DNA from: Tetradesmus obliquus
Taxonomy: Eukaryota > Chlorophyta > Chlorophyceae > Sphaeropleales > Scenedesmaceae
Direction: 5' to 3'
DNA length: 64,000 bases
NCBI GenBank assembly: GCA_030272155.1
Contig: CP126202.1
Span: 2,852,001-2,916,000, forward strand
In this document: in pieces, positions 1-10,889 of the stretch
Numbering within the stretch: position 1 is the stretch's first letter
How the letters are laid out: each line of letters begins with the position of its first letter
Program-made: the position numbers and the translations under genes
The notes under the pieces: generated by a model
What the model saw: only the letters and a program-made list of their open reading frames with translations
The model's database searches: none
Told to the model about the DNA's origin: nothing

Positions 1-138
1 TAGGGCATGTATCTGCAGCAAAAGAGAATGCATAGCAGGCGGAGAGATCTGTGTGATAGGTGTATGTCAGGTATACTTGAAGAACTCTTCCAGCAAGCAG
101 TCGTTGACTCAAACAAGTATAACATGGTGTGACTGCAG

Positions 139-3100
139 GTTATTGGGGGGCTGACGCGCCGTCTGCCACCGTCCCTGTGGCCACCAGCAACGCCTTTGCA
201 GCACTGGGTGACATGGCTGCAGCTGCCGGCAGCGAGCAGCTGTTAGCGCTATCAGGGCAGCCATTGATGCAGCCAATGCCTGGTGCATTCGGCTACGACT
301 GGCAGCAGCAGCAGCAGCTGGTGCCTCCATTCATGTGGCATCCACCACCACCTCCACCACCACCAGCCGCAGCAGCAGCGGCTGAAGAAGAGGCTGCGGT
401 GCCTGCTGCTGTGGCAGCTGCCTGCCAGCGCCGGCGTCCGCTGGAGGAACTTTTGTTTGAGGAGACTGATGCAGCGATGATGAGCAGGTGCGTGCGTATT
501 ACATAGTGTAACTTGGGCGAAACGTGTGCTGCTACATGTGCATCTCTCTTTGGCGGCCCAAGCCTGGTTCTCTTGCACTGTCATCTGGTGAGGCGCGGTG
601 TATGCACCAGCTTGTTTGGTTCACAGGCTCCCCGGCTCAGAAAACTCCAACTTGCCTCAGCAGGTGTGCAATTGCATATGCTGCCTGGTGCTGCTGTAAG
701 CTAGATGCACATGCAGCACTGCAGGATGGGCTGCAGTGTGATGTGCATTGGCAGCCCCACTAGCACTGCTATGTCTGCTGCTGCTGCCGGCGCTTGCTGC
801 TGCTGCTGCCACCAATGCAGGGCTGAGCGACAGACGCTGCTGCAGCACCTGAAGGAGCAGCTGGTGGGAGGCTTTGCTGATGCTCTGCAAGGAGACATCG
901 CTGCACTGGACAGTCTGAACACACAGCTGCGGCAGCTGTATGACGCCAACAGCCTGCAGGTGCGCTGCAAACTGGCAGGACAAACAGAGCAAAGTGTATG
1001 CCGACCTCAACTATCAACACAACATAATGCGGCACAGCCTGCTACTTCAGTGAAAGCTGTTGTGGGCTGCACTTCTGCGTGCAGCACGGATGGGCTGCTG
1101 GCTGGCTGCTGCAGGCACAGCAGGCTGCAAGATGTCAGTCAGCGCATGTACTTGTGTACCCACGTGTTAGCTGACGTCTGTGCATCTGTGTCGCCGCAGA
1201 CGCTGCGGTGTGCGCGTGTGGTGGGTATGACCACGAGCGGAGTGGCTCGCATGCAGAACCTTGTGGAGGCACTGCAGCCCAAGGTGGGACACTGCAGAAT
1301 TGTTTGACAATGAAGCTTGATTCACAAGAGCATGCAAAGACAGCTATGGGTGCAGCTTGGGTGAGCTGTGCATCAATGCCTGGTGAAGCCTCGTGGAGGC
1401 GCTGCATCCCAAGGTGAAACGCTTGTTAATATGGCTGGATCATGGAGAAGGCTATAAAGGCCATGTTATTCTAGCTGCAGCTGCATCTTGTGCCGGTTGT
1501 GCAGCAGGGCCTGGTGCAGCCTTGCAGCCTGCTGTGGCTCAATTTCATGCTGCTGCATGTACAGAAGAATTGTGTGTAGGTGCTGAGATGCTGCGCCCTG
1601 CTGCTGCTGCTGCTGCCAGGTGCTGCTGATCGAGGAAGCTGGGGAGCTGCTGGAGGCACACACACTGGCCTCACTCAGCACTGCAACAGAGCACGTCATC
1701 CTGATTGGTGAGGGCTGCAGCTGCAGCAGTGTGACACAGACAGCTGTACACTCTGTTGCGCCGCCTTCATTTTATAACAAACATATGACTCAACACCCTG
1801 CCAACATGCACATGCAAATCCTCCAATGCTCCAATCCTACACCTGCTCCCCATTACTTCGGCCAGCCGGCTGAGCGTGACTCGTCTGCCAAACTTGTGCT
1901 TGACAGCTCAGCTGTGCGCGTGGCTGCTGCAGGCGACCATGAGCAGCTGCGCCCCAAGCCGCAGTACTACCCCCTGGAAGCAGCCTCAGGGCGTGGGTAC
2001 AACCTGGATGTGAGCGCCTTTGAGCGGCTGGCGAGCAGCGGCAGCATCCCTGTTGTCACGCTGCAGGAGCAGCGACGCATGCGGCCCGACATCTCCAGGT
2101 GGGCTTGCCGACTGCCACCTTGTTGCTGGTTGACTGCTGCTGCGTGGCTTGTCATGCGTTCAAGATGATGAAACGTGTCAGCAGCAGGTTTATGCTGTGC
2201 ACTTGCTGCTGCTGCATGTGCAATTGTGTGCGATATACACCTTGCATGGACGGCATCAGACTCCTGCTGTTTCTATCCTCATCCTGCTACTCCTGTTACG
2301 CATGTGTGCTTACATATCTGTGTGTATGGCTGCACTGTTGATTCTGCCCAGGCTCATCCGTGCACCCATCTACCCCAGCCTGCGTGACCATCCCAGTGTG
2401 GCAGCTTACCCGGCAGTGCGGGGCATGGCGCAGCCGCTGTTCATGCTGGCTCACAGTGTGCCTGAGGGCGGCCAAGGCGCGGATGACAGCCGGTCAAAGT
2501 TCAACTGCCACGAGGTTGACCTGGCTGTTGGGCTGGCCAGGTAAGTTCTTTAAACGCAACGTATGCAGATTCAACCTTTGTGAAGCAATAGTGTATTGTT
2601 TTGGCGTTGCCAATTCCAGCGAAACATGGGTGTGTAGGGTGCAGCAGGCGGAAGGACTTACCAGCGGCTGCAAACACCTGAAATCTGGGTACATGACTAT
2701 GCCCATTGCGGTGCTGCCAAGTTCACTTGCTCTCATGACATCGCTGGAGATTGCATGCACACTATCTCTCCTGCTTGCTTGCCCTTGCTGCAGCTACCTC
2801 ATCAAGCAAGGCTACACCAAAGAAGGTGATTTAGTCATCCTCACGCCATATGTGGGCCAGCTGCGGAGGCTGACCAAGGCAGTGGCAGCCAGCAACATGC
2901 GGGTTCTGCTGAGTGACAGGGACACAGAGGAGCTGGCTAAGCTGGTGGATGAAGCAACAGCAGCAGCAGTTGCAGCTGTAGAAGCCGGCGATGCTGCTGC
3001 TGCTGCTGCTGCTGCTAGTGGTGGTGGTGATGTTGCTGCTGCTGCTGCTGGCAGCACTGGCGACACCGGCAGTGGTGGTGCTGCAGGTGGCGGTGCTGCT

Positions 3101-6100
3101 GCTGGTGGCACTACGGTCACTGACATGCAGAGCTGCCTGCGGCTGGCTACGATTGACAACTTCCAGGTAGGGTTTGTTGCAGCAAACCTGTCCTCTAGAG
3201 ATGCAGATCTGCTGTCTATCATGAGACAAAAGGCACAACAACCTGTTCTTGGCATTGTCAAGGTGGCCGGAAAACGTTGGTGGGGATATGCTCATGCGGC
3301 ATACATCATGCGATGTGCTGCCAGAAGAACTGACCTGTGCTACTGCAAGCTTGCACCACATCAGAGGCTGCATTTGGTTAGGCAGCTGTCATGCAGCCAC
3401 CAGGCACCAGCCAGCTGAGCTTGCAGGAACCCACCAAGCAGACACAACCTGTCAGCAGCTGCGCATGATGCTGCGTCAGCAGCTGTCCAGCCCTCCAGGG
3501 GCTGACAATCCTAGCCCGGCACAACACTGTGCTCAGCATAAGATTGTTGTTTCCTGCTTACCTGTAGCCCCATCAGCCTTGTTTGGCTCCTTTTTGGGTG
3601 GGCCTGCAGCCTACTATAATTCTGATTACCCGGTAATTGGGTGATATGTTGCCCCTGCAGGGTGAGGAGGCCACCCTGTTCATCCTGAGCCTGGTTCATC
3701 AACAGCTGCCCAGCCTTCTCGAGGTTTTGGATGCCAAAGCCAGCACGCTAATGTGGCTGAGCATAAGCCTGCTGTTTCTTTCTTTCGTGCCTCATTCCCC
3801 TGCAGGGTGAGGAGGCGACTGTGGTCATCCTGAGCCTGGTGCGCAGCCGGCCAGACGGCAACATCGGCTTCCTGCGGCTGCGCAACCGCATCAACGTGCT
3901 GTTGTCGCAGGGCCAAGCACGGCATGTACCTGCTGGGCAATGCAGGTGCGCTGCTGCTGCTGTCGGCCGCTGTACACTGGGCAAATCTGCGGGTGCATCA
4001 GGGTGGGGGGTTGCATGGTGTAGAATATCAACTGCATGTTTTTGAGTGGAGCATGTAATGTAATGTAATGTAATGTGTGTTTTTGATGCGCTGTTGTCGC
4101 GGTCACTGCCGCAGGGAAAGGTTTTGGGTATGTGTCACCATGCAATCACAATAACCCCCAAATGGGCATGGCGTGTTGCCCTGCTGCCGCTGTTTGTGTA
4201 GACACGCTACGTGCTGCGGCTGCGCCGCCGCCGGAGGGCAGCAGGCGTCCTGCTGCCCCCATGTGGGGGCAGGTGCTGGACATGCTGCAGGAGAGGGACT
4301 GCGTGGGCAGGGAGCTGGAGGTGGGTTGCGTGGTTCATCATGCCATTTTGTAGAGACATGTGGCTTACACACACGTGTGCATCAATGTCACTGCTGCTGG
4401 GACATAATTGAGGAGTCGGGCTGCGTGGGCACGAAGCTGGAGGCAGGTTTTCACTCTGGTATGAATAGTGAGCAGCTGATGCGGTTTGAGTCGCACGCCC
4501 ACCCAGATGCACTCCCTTCTCATCTTGCAGGTTAGAACCTGAGCGAGGTGTTGAGAGCTGTTGGGATTTGAGCTGTGGAGAACTTTGCGGCTGGCATGGC
4601 AGCAGCATGGCACCATCACCGTATGTGCCTTCTCATCACTTGCAAGCCGGTTGCAGGAAGCATCGGCACTGTGTTCTGTAACCCGTGCCGTAGTGTTCAT
4701 CTGTCATCACAACTCCTCTGCTGCTGCTTGCCACTGCTGTGACCCGCCCAACTGCCACCGCTGCCTTCCTGCAGCTGGTCTGCCAGAAGCACGGCAACAG
4801 CACCCGCGTCTGCCAGCCGGATGACTTCGAACTTCTTGCAGGAGACGGCGGCTGCCAGCTACCCTGTGATGAGCGCCTGCCCTGCGGCCACGCCTGCCGC
4901 AGGCGCTGCCATGCAGACGACCCCGGGCACCTCACATCTCGCTGCTTGCAGCCGTGTGCCAGGCTGTGTGCTGCGGGGCTGCATGCCTGCAGCAAGCTGT
5001 GCTTTGAGGCGTGTGGGCGCTGCCTGGAGCAAGTTGATGGGGTGGTGCTGCCTTGCGGGCACACTGCTGATGGCGTGGCCTGCTACCAGTGAGTAACTCA
5101 GTGTCGAGTTACGCCATGGCATAATACAGACTAAGTTGTTGCTGCAACATACATATGCAAGCTAAGCTGCCCTGTGGACACACAGCTGATGGCGTGGACT
5201 GTCACAAGTGAGTGCTGGTCCCAAACAGTGGCATGCGTGTGCTTCCAGCAAACGTGTGCCAGCAGACAGCAAACATGTGCTTGACTCTAGGTATCCAGCA
5301 GAGGGTGCAAAGGTGCTGCAGGGGTGATGCAGAGGTAGTTTGAGGCGTACTTTGGGCTGCCGACAGCTTTGCTTTGAGCAGGAGTAAGCAGTTCAATACA
5401 ACACAACTCAGGACTGGGGGGCCGTTCAGCACAGCAGTTGTTGCTGCACTCTGGCGGCAAAGTCGTTCAGTGCAGCGGCCCGTAAACACAGCCGAATGTT
5501 ACTTCTTGCTGTGTCTCTTGCACTTGTTTTTTGTTATGCAGGGCCCTGCAGCCCAGCACCATTGCCTGCAACACACAAGTCACGGTGCACCTGCCCTGCG
5601 GCCACAGCCACACCACCAGCTGCACAGCAGCTGCAGCCCTAGCAGCCAACCCTCACACCTGCCCTGCAGCAGTACAGCTCAAATTGCCAGCCTGTGGCCA
5701 CCTCCTGAGCTGTGCATGCAGTGAGGTGGCAGCCAAGCGGTTAGACCCCAGCACTTGCAAGGAGCTGTGCGGGGCGCTACTGCCAGGCTGCTTGCATGCA
5801 TGCACCAGCAGCTTTGGCAGCTGCATGGGACTAAACCTGGAGCGGCTCATGCAGCTCTGGGTGCAGGCAGTTGAAGCGGAGCAGGGTACAGAGTGGCAGG
5901 GTTTGGGAGCTGTGTGCAGGCGGCAGATGGCAGGTGCTGGTGGAGCGAGGCAGCTGCTGAAGTTCCTGCAAGGTGCAGGCACAGCAACAGCAGATGCTGC
6001 AGGTGGTAGGGTTTCATCAGGCAGGAGCTCTGGGAGCATCAGCATCAGCAGGGGTGATACAAATGAGGCGGCAGGCGATGCTGAGCAGCACAGAAAGCTA

Positions 6101-9100
6101 GCAAACAGCTGGCTAGCATGGCTGCAGCAGCTGCAGCAGCGCAGCACGGCTGCTGCGCTGGACGCCAACAGCAGCAGCAGCAGCTCCGCCAAGCAGCAGC
6201 TGCACCTGCCTGCAGACTTCACCCTGATCCACCCTTCCTGCAAGCTCAAGTGCAGTAAGCCGCTGTCCTGCGGCCATCCATGCAGCAGCAGCTGCCACAG
6301 CGGCAGGCCCTGTCCTCCCTGCGGCGCCAAGTGCCCGGTGTCCTGCGAGCACACACGCTGCGGCAAGGGCTGCAGCTTGCCTTGCGCCCCATGTGCAGAG
6401 CCCTGCGGGTGGTCCTGCAGCCACCAGGGGGCGTGCAGCTTGCCCTGTGGGGCGCCCTGTGACAGGCTGCCTTGCAACATGCGGTGTGAGAAGACGCTGA
6501 AGTGTGGGCACCGCTGCCCTGGACTGTGTGGCGAGGTGTGCCTGCAGGGCGGCTGCGTGCACCCCAGCTGCAGGGACAAAGTGCAGAAGGCCAAGCCACA
6601 CCTGATGGATCAGGTGCGGCGTTTGTATTGCCAGTATGTGTTTGACGGTCTGATGGTCGTGCCTTGTGAAGCTGCGTGCGTGTTGGGCAAGGTCCTTGCA
6701 CCTCCCTGTGCCCATGATGCTGCTGGTGTGAAGACTGCAGCTGCAGCTTGTTGACCAGGTGCTACTGGTATTCGTGTCAACAATAGCCCTGCGCTTTGCA
6801 ATGAATTGAACATCGGCGACTGTTCCTGCTTCCTGTGCTGCATGCGCTGCTGCTGTGCTAACTGCTGCAGGTGGTTGACCTCGTGATGCTGAGCACCTTT
6901 GCTGACCTGGACGACTCAGCAGTGGACGCAGACCCGCTGCTGCTGCTGCCCTGCGGCCACGTGTTCAACACCAGCACCCTCGACGGCTGGATGGACATGA
7001 CAGCCGCATACGAGGGCATCGCAGCAGGTTTGTTGCGCCCGCTGCTGCTGATCTTTCATGCCCCGCTGGCTGTGCGTGTGCTGGTCAGCAACAAAGATAG
7101 CTTAGCTGTTGCACTGCGGCGCTGACACTATATTTTGCTGCTCTCAGACCCCAAAGATCTCCTGGGCTCCGTGTCTGCTGGCCATTCTGCTTGCATGCAG
7201 GCAAGGACAGCCCGGCCACCTGGACAGCCCCCAAGGCGCTACCAGATGTACACACATCACAAACCTGTTGTTGATATGTCCAAGATACACAACAGCTCCG
7301 CACACATGTCCTGTGCTGCATGCCTGCTACCTCTCTGCCCATGTCCCTCCACAAACAGGCGAGGACAGCTCAACCAGCTGGGCAGCCCCCAAGGCGCTGC
7401 CGCCGGATGTGTGGTCACCCAAGGCCTGCCCTGCTGGAGGCTGCGGGGCGCTGGTGGTGGGGCTACGCCGCTATGGCAGGCCAGCCAACAAGGCGCTGCT
7501 GGACTTGATTCAAAGGAAGCAGCTGGAGTCGGGCAGGTGCGTGGCAGTATGTTATGCATGCAATAAATATACATCACAAATGTGTGCACGCCAATGCATT
7601 TAGTACTGCACGCGGGTTGCCCAAGCAGCAGCTGCAACTGCATAAAAGCTCCTCACCGAGCGCTGCATTGCCAGAGGCTGGCTGACTGTGTCATGCATGA
7701 GCAGAGGCTTGCAGTGCAAGGAAGCCTCCTCTGCATGTACCGACCACTCCAAAACCCAACGTCAATGCCGTGCACATTCTGTCATCGTAAACACCCTCAT
7801 CCCTGTGTTTGCTGTACACGCCGCCGGCACCTGCTGCTCCAGGCTGCGCTGCCAGCAGCTGTCAGGCCAGCTGCAGTCGCTTGCTGCTGAGGTGGACAGC
7901 GCCAGCAAGGCCCCTGGCTTGAAGCAGGGCTTTGCGCTGCTGAAGCGCTGCAGCAAGATGGCAGATGACCTGCAGACAGGGCTGGCACAGGAGCAGAGGT
8001 GAGTCACTGATGGCCATTGCAGCACAACGTGCATTAAGAGACATTTAATGCAAGTTGCAGTGCACAGGGGTAGTTGTGCAGCTGGTAGCTGTGTGGTGGG
8101 ACAGCTGATGCTACAGCACACTATCAGCTGCATAAACCATCTGCGTTGTCAATGAGTCAGCTATTTCAAAGCTAACGCGAGCAACCGTCAATCACTAGCG
8201 TGTACTACTGAGTAGTACTCATCAGGCCGCCTGAGCCATGCTGATGAAGCTGAGCCACCTGCTGCTGTGCTTTGCATCCACTTTTGCATCCCGTCTTTGA
8301 CTGCATCGCTGTGCGTCTGCTGTCCTCGCTTCTTTGACTGCTCCGCTGTGCGTCTGCTGACGCAGCCCTCCCACGGCGCGTGTGCGTGAGGGCTGCATTG
8401 TGGCCCTCAAGAGGCTGCAGCAGGAGCAGCGGCTGACAGCGCAGCAGGTGGAAGCCAGGCAGCAGCTGCTGCTGGTGCCCCAGCCAGACACAAGCCTCTG
8501 CGGCACGTAAGTGCTGTCAGTGCTGTGGCGGCTAGAATCCCTATTTAGGTTTAGTGTGTGAGAAGAGGAGAGCACAGCGCTGTGCTGCTAGCAGCTGTCT
8601 CATGACTTGGCAGCAACACTGTTACATAGCCTGAAAGGTGAAACATATGCTAAGCAGGAAACATAAGTTAAGCAGCAGATACCACACGTGGACCTTGCAG
8701 CAAGATAGCTTTTCAAGCGGCTCTGCTGGTCCATCAACTGAAAACCAGCACAGGAGATGAGTGGACATGACTGCATGATCTGCGCTGTATTTGCACTGTG
8801 CAGGTTTGCACGTGGTGTTGCTCAGGTGACAGAGCAGCACCTGCGCGTGATTCAGCTATTGCTGGCGGCAGCAATGAACAATGCAGACACCAATGCAACA
8901 GCAGGCGGTGCCAGGGGCTTTGGCCGGGCGGCTGGTGGCAGCACTGCTGCTCAGACGGCTAAGAAAGAGCAGCAGGTGAGTTGATGCTTGCATCTGTTTT
9001 TGAGTGCTGGTGCTGCCTGCCTGCCTTGACATTGCCTTGCACAAGCATGATGAATGTTGCTGAGCATGTGCATGAGCATATGTCTGTAGACGAGCTTGAC

Positions 9101-10192
9101 ACATGATCAAAAACATTTTACCACTGCAGCAGCAGGCAGGCTCTCTAGTATTCTGTGCAGAACCGACACGGCTGCATGCAAGTTTGGTGCGCCGCTTGCA
9201 GCACGTATGAAACTGCTGGGTGTTCATCATTATGATGTTTTGTTCTGCAGGTAGTCACCCTGCTGACTGGAGCCACCTTCAGACTGCAGCAGGTGTCAGC
9301 ACTGCTGCAGCAGCAGAGTGCATCCGCAGCAGCATCCAGCAGCTACAGAGCAGTGCTTGAAATACGGCTGGCCCACATGCGCCTGGCAGTACAGCGCGTG
9401 ATGCAGCTGCAATCCCTAAAGTCAGCGCAGGTGGCAGCGCTGCTGCACCGGGTGCTGCATTGCATGCCAGCTGCAGCTGCCGAGTCAACAACAGCAGCGC
9501 TGCCAGCATCCCAGCTCGCTGGCAAGGCAGATGCAGCAGCAGCTGCTGCATTGGCTGCTGGGCTTGCTGCTGTGCTCGGCACTGCTCCAGGTCAGGAGCC
9601 ACTAGGCCCTGGCAGAGGCGCAGATGGCCAGGTTGGCAGCAGCTGGCAGCGCTGGTCAGCAGGCAAGGCTGCTGCAGCTTGTGCAACAAGCGGTGCAGCG
9701 TGGGCAGAGGTTGTGTTGGAACTGCAGGAGGAGATGGTGCAGCATGTGGTTCAGCTGGGCAAGGCAGCACTTGCTGAGCATGCTGCAAGCTCGCTGGTGC
9801 GAGACAGCAGCAGCAGCAGCAGCGACAGCAGCAGCGACAGCGGTCCTGCGGCCTCCATCAGAGAGCTGCTGCAGCAGCTGCCACAGGTGCTGGAGTCTGT
9901 CAAGCGTGATGCAGCAGCCGCTGAGATAGCAGGTGTCCTGCAAGCTCTGTATAAAGCCGAGTTTGGGCGCGGGTATGGAAACATGGCTTCATTCATGGCT
10001 GGGCACCTCTACCAGTGCCCAAATGGCCACATGTATGTGATTGGGGAGTGTGGCGGGGCAATGCAGCGCAGCAGGTGCCCGGAATGTGGCAGCGTGGTGG
10101 GGGGTGCCAGCCATAACCTGGAGGCCAGCAACAGCAGGGCTGATGAGGGGCTACTGCATCGCCTCAGGGAGGCTGTCAGGCCAGGCAGCTGA
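139..10192 (+). CDS. ZNFX1-like SF1 RNA helicase with NFX1 and RZ zinc fingers (5' end missing)
   Basis: The gene reads in from the left edge; its Walker A motif would lie outside. Supported exons are about 139-487, 825-957, 1199-1276, 1621-1708, 1931-2097, 2351-2540, 2793-3165, 3806-3943, 4200-4320, 4773-5091, 5541-6613, 6872-7026, 7355-7535, 7832-7999, 8379-8508, 8803-8976 and 9251-10192. Seen directly: VVGMTTSGVAR followed by the motif II-like LLIEEAGELLEAH; GDHEQLRPK and LQEQRRMRPDISR (motifs III/IV region); GDLVILTPYVGQL and EEATVVILSLVRS (motifs V/VI region). Then come Cys/His-rich NFX1-type repeats (LPCGHACRRRCH, LSCGHPCSSSCHSGRPCPPC, LKCGHRCPGLCGEVC), a ring-like LLPCGHVF segment, and a C-terminal RZ-type finger (HLYQCPNGHMYVIGECGG ... 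CPECGSVVGG). Known family role: ZNFX1 relatives act in RNA surveillance, small-RNA inheritance or RNA-virus sensing; the role here is inferred. Odd points: an Ala/Gly-rich insert at about 2950-3115 inside the second RecA lobe, a one-base frame break near 3908, and several exon-edge duplications. Confidence 0.85.
1249..1420 (+). repeat. Exon-edge echo, helicase exon ending at 1276
   Basis: The end of the exon encoding VEALQPK plus its GTGGGA donor (about 1249-1282) recurs in degenerate form at about 1373-1420, inside the following intron. The copy again ends in a CCCAAG|GTGAAA donor-like junction. Confidence 0.65.
3651..3845 (+). repeat. Exon-edge echo, helicase acceptor and start of GEEATVVILSL exon
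   Basis: The acceptor CCCCTGCAG and the first 40 or so exon bases occur at 3651-3705 and again at 3795-3845. The downstream copy continues into the conserved helicase exon. The upstream copy encodes GEEATLFILSLV and then loses homology, so it is a decoy acceptor with a partial exon. Confidence 0.75.
3902..3943 (+). other. One-base frame break in helicase motif VI
   Basis: The helicase exon reads in frame through NRINVLLS and then continues as QGQARHVPAG. Removing the single C at 3908 restores R-AKHGMYLLGNA, the family-typical LSRAKxGMY motif, directly before the donor GTGCGC at 3944. This could be a sequencing or assembly indel, or a real lesion that would inactivate the gene. No alternative splice site rescues the frame in an obvious way. 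Confidence 0.7.
4275..4447 (+). repeat. Exon-edge echo, helicase exon ending DCVGRELE
   Basis: The exon end and donor at about 4275-4326 are repeated in diverged form at 4402-4447 (GACTGCGTGGGCAGGGAG versus GGCTGCGTGGGCACGAAG). The second copy lies in the intron. Confidence 0.6.
5047..5214 (+). repeat. Exon-edge echo, NFX1 finger exon end and donor
   Basis: Positions 5047-5097 encode LPCGHTADGVACYQ followed by a GTGAGT donor. Positions 5166-5214 repeat this as LPCGHTADGVDCHK with another GTGAGT. The intron copy keeps the cysteine spacing of a zinc finger and a usable donor, so it could be spliced as an alternative exon end only if an acceptor lies before it. Confidence 0.8.
7190..7412 (+). 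repeat. Exon-edge echo, helicase exon starting near 7355
   Basis: The acceptor-proximal segment GGACAGCnCnnCCAnCTGG...CAGCCCCCAAGGCGCT at about 7197-7246 is repeated at about 7359-7412, where it continues into the real exon encoding CPAGGCGALVVGLRRYG. Confidence 0.7.
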
Positions 10193-10889
10193 TCACGACT
10201 GGAAGCATGCTGTGCAGCAACCGGGCCGGTTCGCGGCAATGCCAAGGGTGCTGGTGAAAGTGTTGGGAGAGCGTGTACTTGGTTTTTTGTGCCACAGCCG
10301 AGGGTGGTGCACGTGCACCTTGAGTGCACTCGAGCATTGGTGCGAGGTGGCGTCCCGGTGTAACGGGGCTTCAGTGTCAGGATGTAATTACAGCTGCAGG
10401 GTCGTACATGTAGCTTGGCGCGTGCATGGATCCATGGACTTGTGATGACTTACATCTGTGCACCTCAAGTGTTGCTAACCTAAACTAACAGAATGGCTAA
10501 AAGCAAGCAATTGAAAACGTGAAGCGTGATGCAACAGCATGTGCAGTGACACCATGCGCAGCATCAACATCCCAACATGCTGCACAGCTGTTACCAGCTA
10601 GTTCAGTCCCGCGCTACAGCAGCAGTTGCCATTTTGCGGATCACAGTTGCTGATCAAAACCCCTCCAAGGTGCTGCTGTTCAACCACTAGCATGCTTGTT
10701 GTGCAACAAAGCAAACATGCCCGCCAAGAGCTGGGGGCCAACCGCCACCCCACTAATGTGAACAGCATGCCCCACCCGAACACAAACCATCAATCCAGGC
10801 CCCTCTCTCCTGCCTTTCCTCAATGACTCCTATCAAGCACCCAAGCCACCAGCACTAGTCCCTAATGCGCTCTGTCGGCTTCCCCCACT
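10193..10889. other. Convergent intergenic region between helicase and TRIC gene
   Basis: This is 3' flanking sequence of two convergent genes. It contains TGTAA pentamers on the + strand at 10359-10363 and 10383-10387, candidate poly(A) signals for the helicase. I see no convincing coding exon. Confidence 0.6.
10359..10387 (+). terminator. Candidate poly(A) signals (TGTAA, two copies) for the helicase gene
   Basis: TGTAA occurs twice, 167-195 bases past the helicase stop codon. TGTAA is the usual chlorophyte polyadenylation signal. The assignment is by position only. Confidence 0.45.
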
